A stretch of 64,000 nt of DNA from Nitrospinia bacterium. GTDB taxonomy: Bacteria > Nitrospinota > Nitrospinia > Nitrospinales > JAJDAT01. The stretch covers positions 186,001-250,000 of the forward strand of contig JAJDAT010000014.1 in NCBI GenBank assembly GCA_029261715.1. The letters run 5' to 3'. The notes beneath the pieces are model-generated. The model was not told the DNA's origin. It was given only the letters and a program-made list of their open reading frames with translations, and did no database searches. The translations under genes were made by a program, and so were the position numbers. Below are positions 9,508 to 16,897 of this stretch, one piece after another. Positions within the stretch are counted from its first letter, which is position 1. Each line of letters starts with the position of its first letter.

Positions 9508-9696
9508 ATGAGCGACGATAAAACCGTTAATCTGAAATATCCTTTGCAGCGCCCAAGTAATTTACCGAAAAACAACCCAAAGCATATACGGGAAACTTTG
9601 GAATTAGTTGATAAAGATATTTACAATATCCGAATGAACTTATTAATGGAGGAGCTTAATGGCGACAACTCAGCAGGTATCTGGTGGCCTAATTGA
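9508..9696 (+). CDS. Small hypothetical tail-module protein
   Basis: This 62-residue protein is preceded by AAAGGAAAC, a good ribosome binding site 5-6 bases before ATG. It is charged and Asn/Leu-rich (KNNPKHIRETLELVDKDIY near residues 20-38) with no recognised family. Its 3' end overlaps the next gene by 38 bases. It lies between the fibre gene and the sheath operon, where phages often keep small accessory genes. Confidence 0.45.
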   Translation: MSDDKTVNLKYPLQRPSNLPKNNPKHIRETLELVDKDIYNIRMNLLMEELNGDNSAGIWWPN

Positions 9697-9982
9697 TCGA
9701 ATCAACACTCAATTAGAAAACGCAACCCCTGAAGAATTATTGCTACTTGCGAAGGCTTTACAACTAACCGCAGTCCCCTCTTCGGTTCAAGATCTAATGG
9801 ATCTATTAAACGACGAAAAGGAAGAAGGTCTCGCGGAATTAAAAGAATTGACGGATGAATTAACCAACGATTTAAAAATGTTGGCCGAAAAATTGAAATC
9901 CGATTTAGAACAAAAAGATCGATCTTCTACTAATAAAATTTTTGCTTTTTTGACAAGTTTTGTTCCCAAATTCAAATCATGA
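9659..9982 (+). CDS. Hypothetical coiled-coil protein
   Basis: A 107-residue protein preceded by GGAGGAGC, a strong ribosome binding site inside the upstream gene. Residues 20-90 are rich in Glu, Leu and Lys with heptad-like spacing (EGLAELKELTDELTNDLKM and following), predicting a coiled coil. The C-terminus is hydrophobic then basic (FAFLTSFVPKFKS). No homolog is recognised. It could be a tail accessory or fibre-associated protein. Confidence 0.55.
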   Translation: MATTQQVSGGLIDRINTQLENATPEELLLLAKALQLTAVPSSVQDLMDLLNDEKEEGLAELKELTDELTNDLKMLAEKLKSDLEQKDRSSTNKIFAFLTSFVPKFKS

Positions 9983-10074
9983 TTGTTGGGATAATGAAAA
10001 GTGAGTTTATTAAATTATTAGAAACCCGATACTAGTTGTTCGCTAAAAATATTAAACATCTTTGAAAACGCTTT

Positions 10075-10102
10075 TTGACAGCAAAATTTAAAGATTTATC
10101 AA
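10075..10102 (+). promoter_or_regulatory. Possible promoter of the sheath-tube operon
   Basis: A perfect TTGACA at 10075-10080 is followed after 16 bases by TATCAA at 10097-10102. It lies 52 bases before the sheath ATG, the place of the P2 FI promoter. The start point and any activator are unknown. Confidence 0.4.
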
Positions 10103-10107
10103 GAAGC

Positions 10108-10124
10108 CTCGACTCTTAGTCGAG
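10108..10124 (+). promoter_or_regulatory. 7-bp stem with 3-base loop in the sheath leader
   Basis: CTCGACT pairs perfectly with AGTCGAG across a CTT loop. It would lie near the 5' end of the sheath mRNA, 19 bases before the GGAGG ribosome binding site. It might stabilise the transcript or bind a dimeric regulator if read as DNA. Confidence 0.35.
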
Positions 10125-10153
10125 CATAACAACAAACTTTTTGGAGGATAGCG

Positions 10154-11362
10154 ATGGCTATCGAAAATTTTTATCACGGAGTGGAAGTAGTCGAAACTTT
10201 CGACGGCGTCCGCCCCATATCAACAGTAAGATCCTCCGTAATTGGACTCATTGGAACAGCGCCTAAAGGACCTTTGAACGAACCAACTCTCATTATCGGT
10301 TCCCGAACACAAGCAATTGAAATCTTTGGCGCCAAAGACTCCGATCATACTATTCCACATGCACTCGACGCAATTTTTGATCAATCAGGAGCTATGGTTG
10401 TTGTCGTTAGAGTGGCAAGAGAAGATGACGGCGCTACCCCGCCTGTATACGATTTTGCAGCAACAAAAACCAACGTAATTGGCGGTGTCTCAGGAATGGA
10501 TGGCGTACATGCATTCAGTCACGCACAAAACACAGTGCATGTGACTCCAAGAATTTTAATTGCTCCGCACTTCTCAAATGACCAAGCCGTTTTAACAGAG
10601 ATGGTTGGCGTAGCTGATCAATTAAGAGCGGTTATTATTGCAGATGGCCCAAATACAACGGATGCCGATGCGATAACTCACCGAAACCTATTTGGCAGTA
10701 GCCGCATAATGATGGTCGATCCATGGGCAAAAGTTTACGACACCGTTACCAGCGCTATCATTGACGAACCTATGTCGCCGCGCATTGCCGGCATCATGAA
10801 TAAATTGGATAATACCAAAGGATTCTGGTGGTCGCCTTCCAACCAATTGGTTAACGGAATTTTGGGAACTTCCAGACCAGTCGATTACGCTTTCAACGGC
10901 CAGCCTTCTCGAGCAAACAGCTTGAACGAGGCGCACGTTACCACTGTAATTCATCAAAATGGCTACCGATCCTGGGGTAACCGGTCATGTGAATCGGTCG
11001 ATCCACAATGGCAATTCTTATCGGTTAGAAGAACCGCCGATATTATTCAAGAAAGCTTACAACGCGCTCATCAATGGGCCATCGACCGTAATATCACCAA
11101 AACCTATTTGGACGACGTTACAGCAGGAGTTAACGCTTACCTAAGACGATTAAAAGCTAGAGGAGCAATTCTAGGCGGAAAATGTTATGCAGATCCTGAG
11201 TTAAACACTCCAGAAAACATCCAAGACGGTAAAGTCTTTTTTGATTTTGACTTCACGCCTCCTTATCCTGCAGAACATGTCACCTTTACCAGTCACCTTG
11301 TAAACGATTACGCGGCTGAGTTATTTAGTTCTAGCGCTAGCGGCGTTGAATCGATCATCTAA
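10154..11362 (+). CDS. Contractile tail sheath protein
   Basis: A 402-residue sheath protein, homolog of P2 FI. The N-terminus MAIENFYHGVEVVETFDGVR followed by VIGLIGTAPKGP is diagnostic. The C-terminal domain carries the conserved 'NAYLRRLKARGAILGGKCYAD' region and a final strand that would hook neighbouring subunits. A GGAGG ribosome binding site precedes the ATG. The tube gene follows after 16 bases. Length is that of minimal P2-type sheaths. Confidence 0.95.
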   Translation: MAIENFYHGVEVVETFDGVRPISTVRSSVIGLIGTAPKGPLNEPTLIIGSRTQAIEIFGAKDSDHTIPHALDAIFDQSGAMVVVVRVAREDDGATPPVYDFAATKTNVIGGVSGMDGVHAFSHAQNTVHVTPRILIAPHFSNDQAVLTEMVGVADQLRAVIIADGPNTTDADAITHRNLFGSSRIMMVDPWAKVYDTVTSAIIDEPMSPRIAGIMNKLDNTKGFWWSPSNQLVNGILGTSRPVDYAFNGQPSRANSLNEAHVTTVIHQNGYRSWGNRSCESVDPQWQFLSVRRTADIIQESLQRAHQWAIDRNITKTYLDDVTAGVNAYLRRLKARGAILGGKCYADPELNTPENIQDGKVFFDFDFTPPYPAEHVTFTSHLVNDYAAELFSSSASGVESII

Positions 11363-11378
11363 TTTGGAGGATAAATAA

Positions 11379-11885
11379 ATGCTTGGCGGTAGAATGCTAA
11401 AAAACTTTAACCTGTTTGTAGACGGTAATGGTTATGCCGGCAGAATCGACGAAGTAACCTTACCAAAGTTAACTATTAAAACCGAAGAATATCGCGGCGG
11501 CGGAATGGACGTTCCAGTAGAAATCGACATGGGTATGGAAAAAATGGAATGCGATTTCACCTTGTCCGAATATTCTCCCGACGTTTTACGACAATTCGGC
11601 TTGGCTCCTGGAAGCGATGTTCCTTTGAGCCTTCGCGGCGCGACTCAAGACGCAGAGGGCACAGTTTACCCTGTTCTTATCGAGCTGAAAGGCATTTGGA
11701 AAGAAATCGATATGGGAAGCTGGAAACCTGGTGACAAAAGTACCATGAAAGTTATGGTCGCTTGTCGTTTTTATAGTTATTCCGAAGACGGCGTTGAGTT
11801 GGTCAAAATCGACATGGAAAACATGGAGCGCTTCATCGATGGAGTAGATCAACTTAAAGAAATCAGAGAGGCTATTAAAATATGA
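11379..11885 (+). CDS. Tail tube protein (P2 FII type)
   Basis: A 168-residue major tail tube protein. The start 'GGRMLKNFNLFVDGNGYAG' and 'MDVPVEIDMGMEKMECDFTL' match the P2 FII family. It polymerises into the rigid inner tube inside the sheath. The stop overlaps the next gene start by four bases (ATGA at 11882), which couples tube to gpE translation. Confidence 0.95.
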   Translation: MLGGRMLKNFNLFVDGNGYAGRIDEVTLPKLTIKTEEYRGGGMDVPVEIDMGMEKMECDFTLSEYSPDVLRQFGLAPGSDVPLSLRGATQDAEGTVYPVLIELKGIWKEIDMGSWKPGDKSTMKVMVACRFYSYSEDGVELVKIDMENMERFIDGVDQLKEIREAIKI

Positions 11886-12142
11886 CGGATAAACCTCAGA
11901 GTTATGTGGATGTCGAACTTGATTTTCCAGTGGACGTACAGGGAGTGCAAGTTAAATCCCTGCGTCTTCGGATACCTCGCGTTAAGGATATGCTTTTAGC
12001 GAATAAAAGCGGTAAATCGGATGAAGAAAAAGAGGTGGATTTATTTTCCCACCTCACCGAAAATTCGCCCGATCTCATAGAATCCTTAACGTTGATCGAT
12101 TACAAGAAACTCCAGGAGGCTTACTCCAATTTTTTATCCTAA
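11882..12142 (+). CDS. Tail assembly protein gpE (zero-frame product)
   Basis: An 86-residue tail assembly protein of the P2 gpE / Mu gp41 type, a chaperone that acts with the tape measure. 'ELDFPVDVQGVQVKSLRLRIPRVKDML' near the N-terminus is typical. The gene starts inside the tube stop and ends just before the tape-measure region. Its last codons contain the slippery sequence described separately, so this is the short product of a two-product locus. Confidence 0.8.
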   Translation: MTDKPQSYVDVELDFPVDVQGVQVKSLRLRIPRVKDMLLANKSGKSDEEKEVDLFSHLTENSPDLIESLTLIDYKKLQEAYSNFLS

Positions 12143-12279
12143 GTCCCTCAGATTGTAGGCGAGCGGTGGTAACGCTCTGCCGAGAACTTGGATGGGGACT
12201 GAACGAAACGTTAGACCTGACCGGCGAGGAGTTGGTGGGATGGATTAGTGCATTGCACGAAGTCATAGCAAAGCGTTAA
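11882..12279 (+). CDS. gpE-E' fusion made by programmed -1 frameshift
   Basis: In the -1 frame after the slippery heptamer the sequence stays open to TAA at 12277-12279. It encodes 'ILSPSDCRRAVVTLCRELGW' and then 'LTGEELVGWISALHEVIAKR', which has the look of the P2 E' (GpE) domain. The fusion would be about 132 residues. The E' part has no start codon with a ribosome binding site of its own. P2, lambda (G-GT) and many other tailed phages make their tape-measure chaperones this way. Confidence 0.8.
12130..12136 (+). promoter_or_regulatory. -1 ribosomal frameshift slippery site T TTT TTA
   Basis: In the gpE frame the codons read AAT TTT TTA TCC TAA. T TTT TTA fits the X XXY YYZ rule for -1 slippage. 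The zero-frame stop lies one codon downstream. P2 uses the closely related T TTT TTG at the equivalent place. Confidence 0.8.
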
Positions 12280-12821
12280 CCGACGCTCTCGCCGGGACCA
12301 AGGTCTCTAAATTATGAAAAAACTCAACTTGAATCATTCTAACAAGATGACTCGCATTACGTGTTGATTGAAAAAAGAATCAACTAATTGGTCATCCGAA
12401 ATATTCAAACTTACTCCAAGTGAAAAAACTAATTCGACATCATCCGAGAGGAGCTCTTCCGTTGAGAAGCTTGTCCTGAGTAACGTCGAAGAAAAAGATC
12501 TGGGTTTAATTTTTCAAAATTATCCTCAGTTCCTTAGAAGCAAAATCGAAGGATCTCTCTTTTTGGTTCCGAGAACTAATCCAGTTCTTAAGAAGCCATC
12601 GAATCCTCGGCCTAAAGATTAGAAATCTTGATTTAATAGTAATATTTTGTAATCAATAACTAATATTTCAAAAAATAAACTAATCTAATCACTCTAGAAA
12701 AAAATTGTGAAAAAAACTTTTAAAGCTCTCCTTTTTCAAAAAAAAATTGAGCCAAGTTTGATAGAAGATAAGTCCAAAGTTTCGCCTCCGACGGAACAAA
12801 GATATAAAAAAGAAGGTAAAC
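12280..12821 (+). other. Gap between gpE' and tape measure, doubtful small ORFs
   Basis: These 542 bases hold no convincing gene. A TTG-initiated 84-codon frame (12368-12622) is Ser/Lys-rich and has no family. A 41-codon frame from GTG 12707 overlaps the tape-measure start. The stretch near 12462-12490, GAGAAGCTTGTCCTGAGTAACGTCGAAG in two halves, resembles a degenerate dispersed repeat of the 'CCTGAGC...GTCGAAG' kind common in many genomes. The 3' half is very A-rich. Confidence 0.35.
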
Positions 12822-14567
12822 ATGGCTTCTGATAGCTCTAAAGAATCAACTGAAATCGCTAAAGATCCAACGGTTTCATATACTCCTGAAAAAGTTAACG
12901 CTGCGATTACATCAATTGCAAAATTAACTCTAGAAATAAGTGCTATTAACCCAGTTATTGGAACACTCAAAGAATCTATAGAGACCGTAAAGCCTTATTT
13001 ACAACAATCCGCTGATTTTGAATTCAGTATTCAAGAACTAAAAAATGTTTTAGCCTTTAATCCCAAAGACAAAAACCCCAAGGTAGATTTTGAAAAACTA
13101 AAAACAAAAATTCTAGAACTAAGTGGTAAATCTTCTGTATCCAATACTGAATTTGCTACTATCATCAAGGAAGGGGCTTTTGAGGGACTTTCTGGAAATA
13201 AAGCGACAACAGAATCAGTTGCTAATTTCGCAGAAACGGGTGGAGAAATAATAACTGGCCTTGGTTTAGACCCTGAAACCACCGCTCAACTTCTTGCTAA
13301 GATTAGATTTGACGACAACTTTGATGAAAAAAATATTCTTAACTTTTTAACAGCTTTGCAAAATAAAGTTGGATTGAAAGCAATAGCTCCAATTACCTCA
13401 AAAATCTTACTTGAAACAGAAAGCATTAAACAAATAAGCGCCAAAGAAACGGTCGCCCTATCGACAGTATTTGGCACCAAAGATGACTCCGCAAAACAAA
13501 CTGTTGAGTCAATTAAAATATTTTTGAACAGCATTGATCCTAAGGGTGGGAAAGTATCGCAAAAAGCTATATTCGAAAAATTAAATAAATTGAAAGGTTT
13601 TAAAGGAGAAGAATTAAAAGCTAAAGTTCGAGAAATGTTGTCAGGCGTAGAAGAAGGAGATCAAAAAAACCAAGCCATCAAAGACATAATAATGGCAGCT
13701 GAAAAAACAGGAGAATTATCAAAAGCTTTTAATGCCGCTAATAAAAGCAACTCAGGTGCATTCGACCAAAAAGTCCAAGATAATTCCAATCAAAAGATAA
13801 ACCAGCTAAAAAAATCTGAAAACCAAATTGGAAATCTTGATTTAGTCGTTGGGGATAAGGTTTGGCCCGATGCTACCAATGCAATGAACCTTTTAGGCCA
13901 AGCTTTAAATGATGTCACTCTAGCCATAAATCAAATGAGTCAAAACTCTTTTCTAGCGGCAACTGCTGCCGGTACTGCAATAAGTATCGGAACAGCAAAA
14001 TTTATAGCTAATAGGGCCGCAAAGGCAAAGGCGTCCGGGCAGGCGACCAAGAACAAGGCCGAGAAGGCAACCACGAGAAATATCGGGCAGGCGGCTAAGA
14101 ACAAGGTCGAGCGGGCAACCACGAGAAATATCGGGCTGAAGGCGATCCAGAAGCTTGGGCCAGTTCTTCTCCGTGGATTTAGTGTATTAGGATGGGTAAT
14201 CACCGCAGGAGAATTGATTTCCATGAGTAGGCCAGCTCCTGAAACTGTTGGAGAAGATCTTAATGAAAATTCTATCGCATTAAACAACAATCCTACTCCC
14301 GAAAACCAAATAAAACTCCAGGCTGCCATTGATAATGCCAAAAAATTAATGAAGGAACTGAATCTCAACTTAGAGCAAGTAAAACAAGTACCATCAGGCA
14401 ATGAGCGTAGGGTCATTGAAGATCTAGAACAGCAATTTAATAATGCAACTGACTTTGTCTCCAGCGTTAGTGACAAAATTATAACAGTCCTTAAGAAGCA
14501 CATTAAGCCGCAGGTGCAATATATAGATAGTTCAGATAGCTTTACTGATAAAAGGACTGCTAGGTAA
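12822..14567 (+). CDS. Tail tape-measure protein
   Basis: A 581-residue Lys/Ala/Glu-rich, largely helical protein in the tape-measure position between gpE' and gpU. It contains hydrophobic segments at about residues 378-395 (FLAATAAGTAISIGTA) and 446-466 (LGPVLLRGFSVLGWVITAGE). A 96-bp tandem duplication lies between them. Ribosome binding site AAGAAGG precedes the ATG. Tape measure length sets tail length, so this implies a fairly short tail; P2 gpT is about 815 residues. The call rests mainly on synteny and composition. Confidence 0.7.
   Translation: MASDSSKESTEIAKDPTVSYTPEKVNAAITSIAKLTLEISAINPVIGTLKESIETVKPYLQQSADFEFSIQELKNVLAFNPKDKNPKVDFEKLKTKILELSGKSSVSNTEFATIIKEGAFEGLSGNKATTESVANFAETGGEIITGLGLDPETTAQLLAKIRFDDNFDEKNILNFLTALQNKVGLKAIAPITSKILLETESIKQISAKETVALSTVFGTKDDSAKQTVESIKIFLNSIDPKGGKVSQKAIFEKLNKLKGFKGEELKAKVREMLSGVEEGDQKNQAIKDIIMAAEKTGELSKAFNAANKSNSGAFDQKVQDNSNQKINQLKKSENQIGNLDLVVGDKVWPDATNAMNLLGQALNDVTLAINQMSQNSFLAATAAGTAISIGTAKFIANRAAKAKASGQATKNKAEKATTRNIGQAAKNKVERATTRNIGLKAIQKLGPVLLRGFSVLGWVITAGELISMSRPAPETVGEDLNENSIALNNNPTPENQIKLQAAIDNAKKLMKELNLNLEQVKQVPSGNERRVIEDLEQQFNNATDFVSSVSDKIITVLKKHIKPQVQYIDSSDSFTDKRTAR
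14040..14135 (+). repeat. Two 48-bp tandem repeats inside the tape-measure gene
   Basis: Units 14040-14087 and 14088-14135 differ at only a few positions and encode QATKNKAEKATTRNIG and QAAKNKVERATTRNIG. The patch is much richer in G+C than the surrounding gene. The 16-residue unit would add exactly whole helical turns to the tape. Confidence 0.85.
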
Positions 14568-14622
14568 TTTTCCCTAAGTATCTATAAGCATTTAAATTAA
14601 CTTCTAAAATTTAAAACTCAAT

Positions 14623-15039
14623 ATGGCATTATTAAACTGGGGCGGATTTGAATTTTCTATCGACTCTTTGGCTCACGACTCTCTGTCGCGAAGTTGGCAA
14701 GCTGACTTACCAGCACAAGAAGTTCTCAATTCCAATGCGGAAATACAATCTACTGGTCTCCCTACCGAGACAATCACGATTAAGGGAGCCATTTTCACAG
14801 CGCATCCGCGCGTGCGAACCGATCAAATGCCTAAACTCTTAAGAATTTTAGGGAACATGATGGTACCGCAAATGATGACCTTAGGTACCGGAGAAACTAT
14901 GGGGAGTTGGTATTTAAAGTCCATTCAAGAAGAACAATCGGGATTGATGAAAGACGGAATCCCAAGAAAACAAGAATTGACGTTACAATTTTTGCGCCAT
15001 CACAAAGAAGTCATTCCTAAAGTAAATGAAGGCCCCTAA
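14623..15039 (+). CDS. Tail protein gpU, copy 1
   Basis: A 138-residue homolog of P2 gpU, which closes the end of the tail. The start 'LLNWGGFEFSIDSLAHDSLSRSW' and 'TITIKGAIF' near residue 52 are family features. A close paralog follows 92 bases later. The gene lies after the tape measure, as in P2. Confidence 0.85.
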   Translation: MALLNWGGFEFSIDSLAHDSLSRSWQADLPAQEVLNSNAEIQSTGLPTETITIKGAIFTAHPRVRTDQMPKLLRILGNMMVPQMMTLGTGETMGSWYLKSIQEEQSGLMKDGIPRKQELTLQFLRHHKEVIPKVNEGP

Positions 15040-15131
15040 TAATTCTTTGCGAAAAGAAGTTGCTGCACGAACCATTTTTTTAATCTTGTTTATTATCAAT
15101 TGAACCAAACATTTGCGGAGACTACTGGATA

Positions 15132-15581
15132 ATGGCGTTAATGACCTGGGGAGATTTTCTTTTTTCAATCGATTCTTTTGCGCACAGCGGTTTATCACGC
15201 AGTTGGGAAGCAAACCTTCCTCAGAAGGAACGGGGAAAAGGTAACGCACAAATTCAAACCACCGGGAAACCAGCGGAAACAATTACCATCAAAGGAGCCG
15301 TGTTCCCTATGGATCCAAGAATTAATACTCATAATTGGCCTAACCGATTAAGAGAATTGGGTAATTCCTTGAAACCTAGACTATTGGCTTTAGGCAGTGG
15401 GGAAAACTTGGGACCCTGGTTTTTGAAGTCAGTACAGGAAGAACAATCCGCTTTATTGGTGAATGGCGTTCCGAGAAAACAATCTTTGACCTTGCAATTT
15501 ACGCGTTACCATCCGAAAGCGGATCCGGCAGAAGACGAAAGTTTAACCGAAAACCCAGTTCGAAACACAAACACAAACTAA
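15132..15581 (+). CDS. Tail protein gpU, copy 2
   Basis: A 149-residue paralog of the preceding gene. It shares 'TWGDFLFSIDSFAHSGLSRSW', 'ETITIKGAVF' and the C-terminal 'SVQEEQSALLVNGVPRKQSLTLQF' pattern, and has a longer polar tail (TENPVRNTNTN). It is followed by gpX after four bases. One copy may act as the gpU terminator and the other in a different ring, or the duplication may be recent and redundant. Confidence 0.85.
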   Translation: MALMTWGDFLFSIDSFAHSGLSRSWEANLPQKERGKGNAQIQTTGKPAETITIKGAVFPMDPRINTHNWPNRLRELGNSLKPRLLALGSGENLGPWFLKSVQEEQSALLVNGVPRKQSLTLQFTRYHPKADPAEDESLTENPVRNTNTN

Positions 15582-15585
15582 ATTT

Positions 15586-15804
15586 ATGACTATACTTTAT
15601 ACTACCAACGATGGCGATCGCCTCGATTTAATTTGTTACCGCAATTATCGAACACTCGACGGGCGCATGGTGGAACAAGTTTTGGAAGCTAATCAGGACT
15701 TGGCCCAGTATCCCGTTGAAATACCGGCGGGAGTTGTTATTAACTTACCTGATCTTTCCGATTCTTTTGTCGGGCGAAAATACATTCCGTTAGGTTTTGA
15801 ATAG
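15586..15804 (+). CDS. Tail protein X (LysM-like)
   Basis: A 72-residue tail protein X with LysM-like fold. 'DGDRLDLICYRNYR' near the N-terminus and 'VLEANQDLAQYPVEIPAGVVINLPDL' are the usual halves of this domain. In P2-like phages gpX is a tail completion protein. It lies four bases after gpU copy 2 and eight bases before gpD. Confidence 0.9.
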   Translation: MTILYTTNDGDRLDLICYRNYRTLDGRMVEQVLEANQDLAQYPVEIPAGVVINLPDLSDSFVGRKYIPLGFE

Positions 15805-15812
15805 AGCAAAAT

Positions 15813-16868
15813 ATGCCACTAACTTATAGACCACAATTCGAGCTCCGTTTTGCTAAAAAATTGCAAGAACTAACCCCCAGTTCAAAAAATTTATCGGCAA
15901 ATTTAAGGTCTCATATAAAATCTATTCAGTTGATCGACCAAATTGAAGGCTCCGCCGACCGTTTGATAATACGCTTAGCCGATAAAGGCGAAGCACTTAA
16001 CTTTCCCGATATCGGCGATAAGTTTTCCCTTAAGTTGGGTTATGAAGAAACTGGCCTTACCGACTATGGGCATTATACGATTGAAGACATTGAATTTTCG
16101 GGTTATCCAGCCGAATTAACTTTTTCTTGCACTTCGGTGGACTTTAGCTCTTACCTTTATGTAACACGAAATGAGGCTTACGAGAACGTCTCTTTAGAAG
16201 GTTTAGCAAAGTTTATTGCCAAAGAACGCGACGAATATAAAGATCTCAAATTAGAATACGACGTACGCTTAAACTCTCCGCAAGTTGTTTTTAAACACAT
16301 CGCCCAAACCAACGAAAGCGATTTAAATTTATTAAGAAGAATATCGGAAAGTTTAGGAGCCGATTTTTCACTCAAAAAAAACGTTATAACAATACTCGCG
16401 CGCGATAAAGCAAAGCTAAAAGAAAAATACGATCCCGTCGTCTTAAATCCGGAAGACATAAGTAGTTTTTTAGTCAAACACAACAACCGGCTCAACTACT
16501 CGAAAGTAATCGCTAAATGGTGGGACCCAAATCAAGCTGCCCTAAGAGACATAGAATATCCTGCAAGCATAGGCGAAGGAGTCCCCTTAGTCATCCAAAA
16601 AGTATTCAACGACATCGATCAAGCCAAAGGCGAAGCTGTAGGTCAATTTCAATCGATGAATCGACTGCAAAAATTCGGACATATTTCTATGCCCGGGAAA
16701 AATGGAATTTATGCCGGAACGGTTGTTGAGTTAGCCTCAGACACGGTCGGTAAAGTCGGTTTTCGAGAAATAGAAAAAAAGAACGTCCAAAAAGAATACG
16801 CCGTAACCCAGGTTGTACACACCATGGATTCAGATGGCTGGCAAATGGAATTGAAGTTGGGAGGTTAA
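15813..16868 (+). CDS. Late control protein D / tail hub protein
   Basis: A 351-residue P2 gpD-like protein, equivalent to the gp27-type hub that sits on the spike. It contains 'RLADKGEALNFPDIGDKFSLKLGYEETGL' in two domains and 'AQTNESDLNLLRRISESLGADFSL' at about residues 168-191, both usual in this family. It is the last tail gene and ends 29 bases before a convergent minus-strand gene. The gpX-gpD pair closes the operon. Confidence 0.9.
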   Translation: MPLTYRPQFELRFAKKLQELTPSSKNLSANLRSHIKSIQLIDQIEGSADRLIIRLADKGEALNFPDIGDKFSLKLGYEETGLTDYGHYTIEDIEFSGYPAELTFSCTSVDFSSYLYVTRNEAYENVSLEGLAKFIAKERDEYKDLKLEYDVRLNSPQVVFKHIAQTNESDLNLLRRISESLGADFSLKKNVITILARDKAKLKEKYDPVVLNPEDISSFLVKHNNRLNYSKVIAKWWDPNQAALRDIEYPASIGEGVPLVIQKVFNDIDQAKGEAVGQFQSMNRLQKFGHISMPGKNGIYAGTVVELASDTVGKVGFREIEKKNVQKEYAVTQVVHTMDSDGWQMELKLGG

Positions 16869-16897
16869 GATAGTTAACTCAAGTTTATGCAAAAACC

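Noticed and set aside
12368-12622. 84-codon frame as a confident gene
   Set aside because: It has a TTG start without a clear ribosome binding site, low-complexity Ser/Lys composition, and overlaps a degenerate dispersed repeat.
558-16868. Extracellular contractile injection system or type VI secretion system
   Set aside because: There is no AAA+ ATPase of the eCIS kind, no TssJLM membrane complex and no toxin payload gene. gpU, gpX, gpD, gpE/E' and the integrase fit a P2-like tail.
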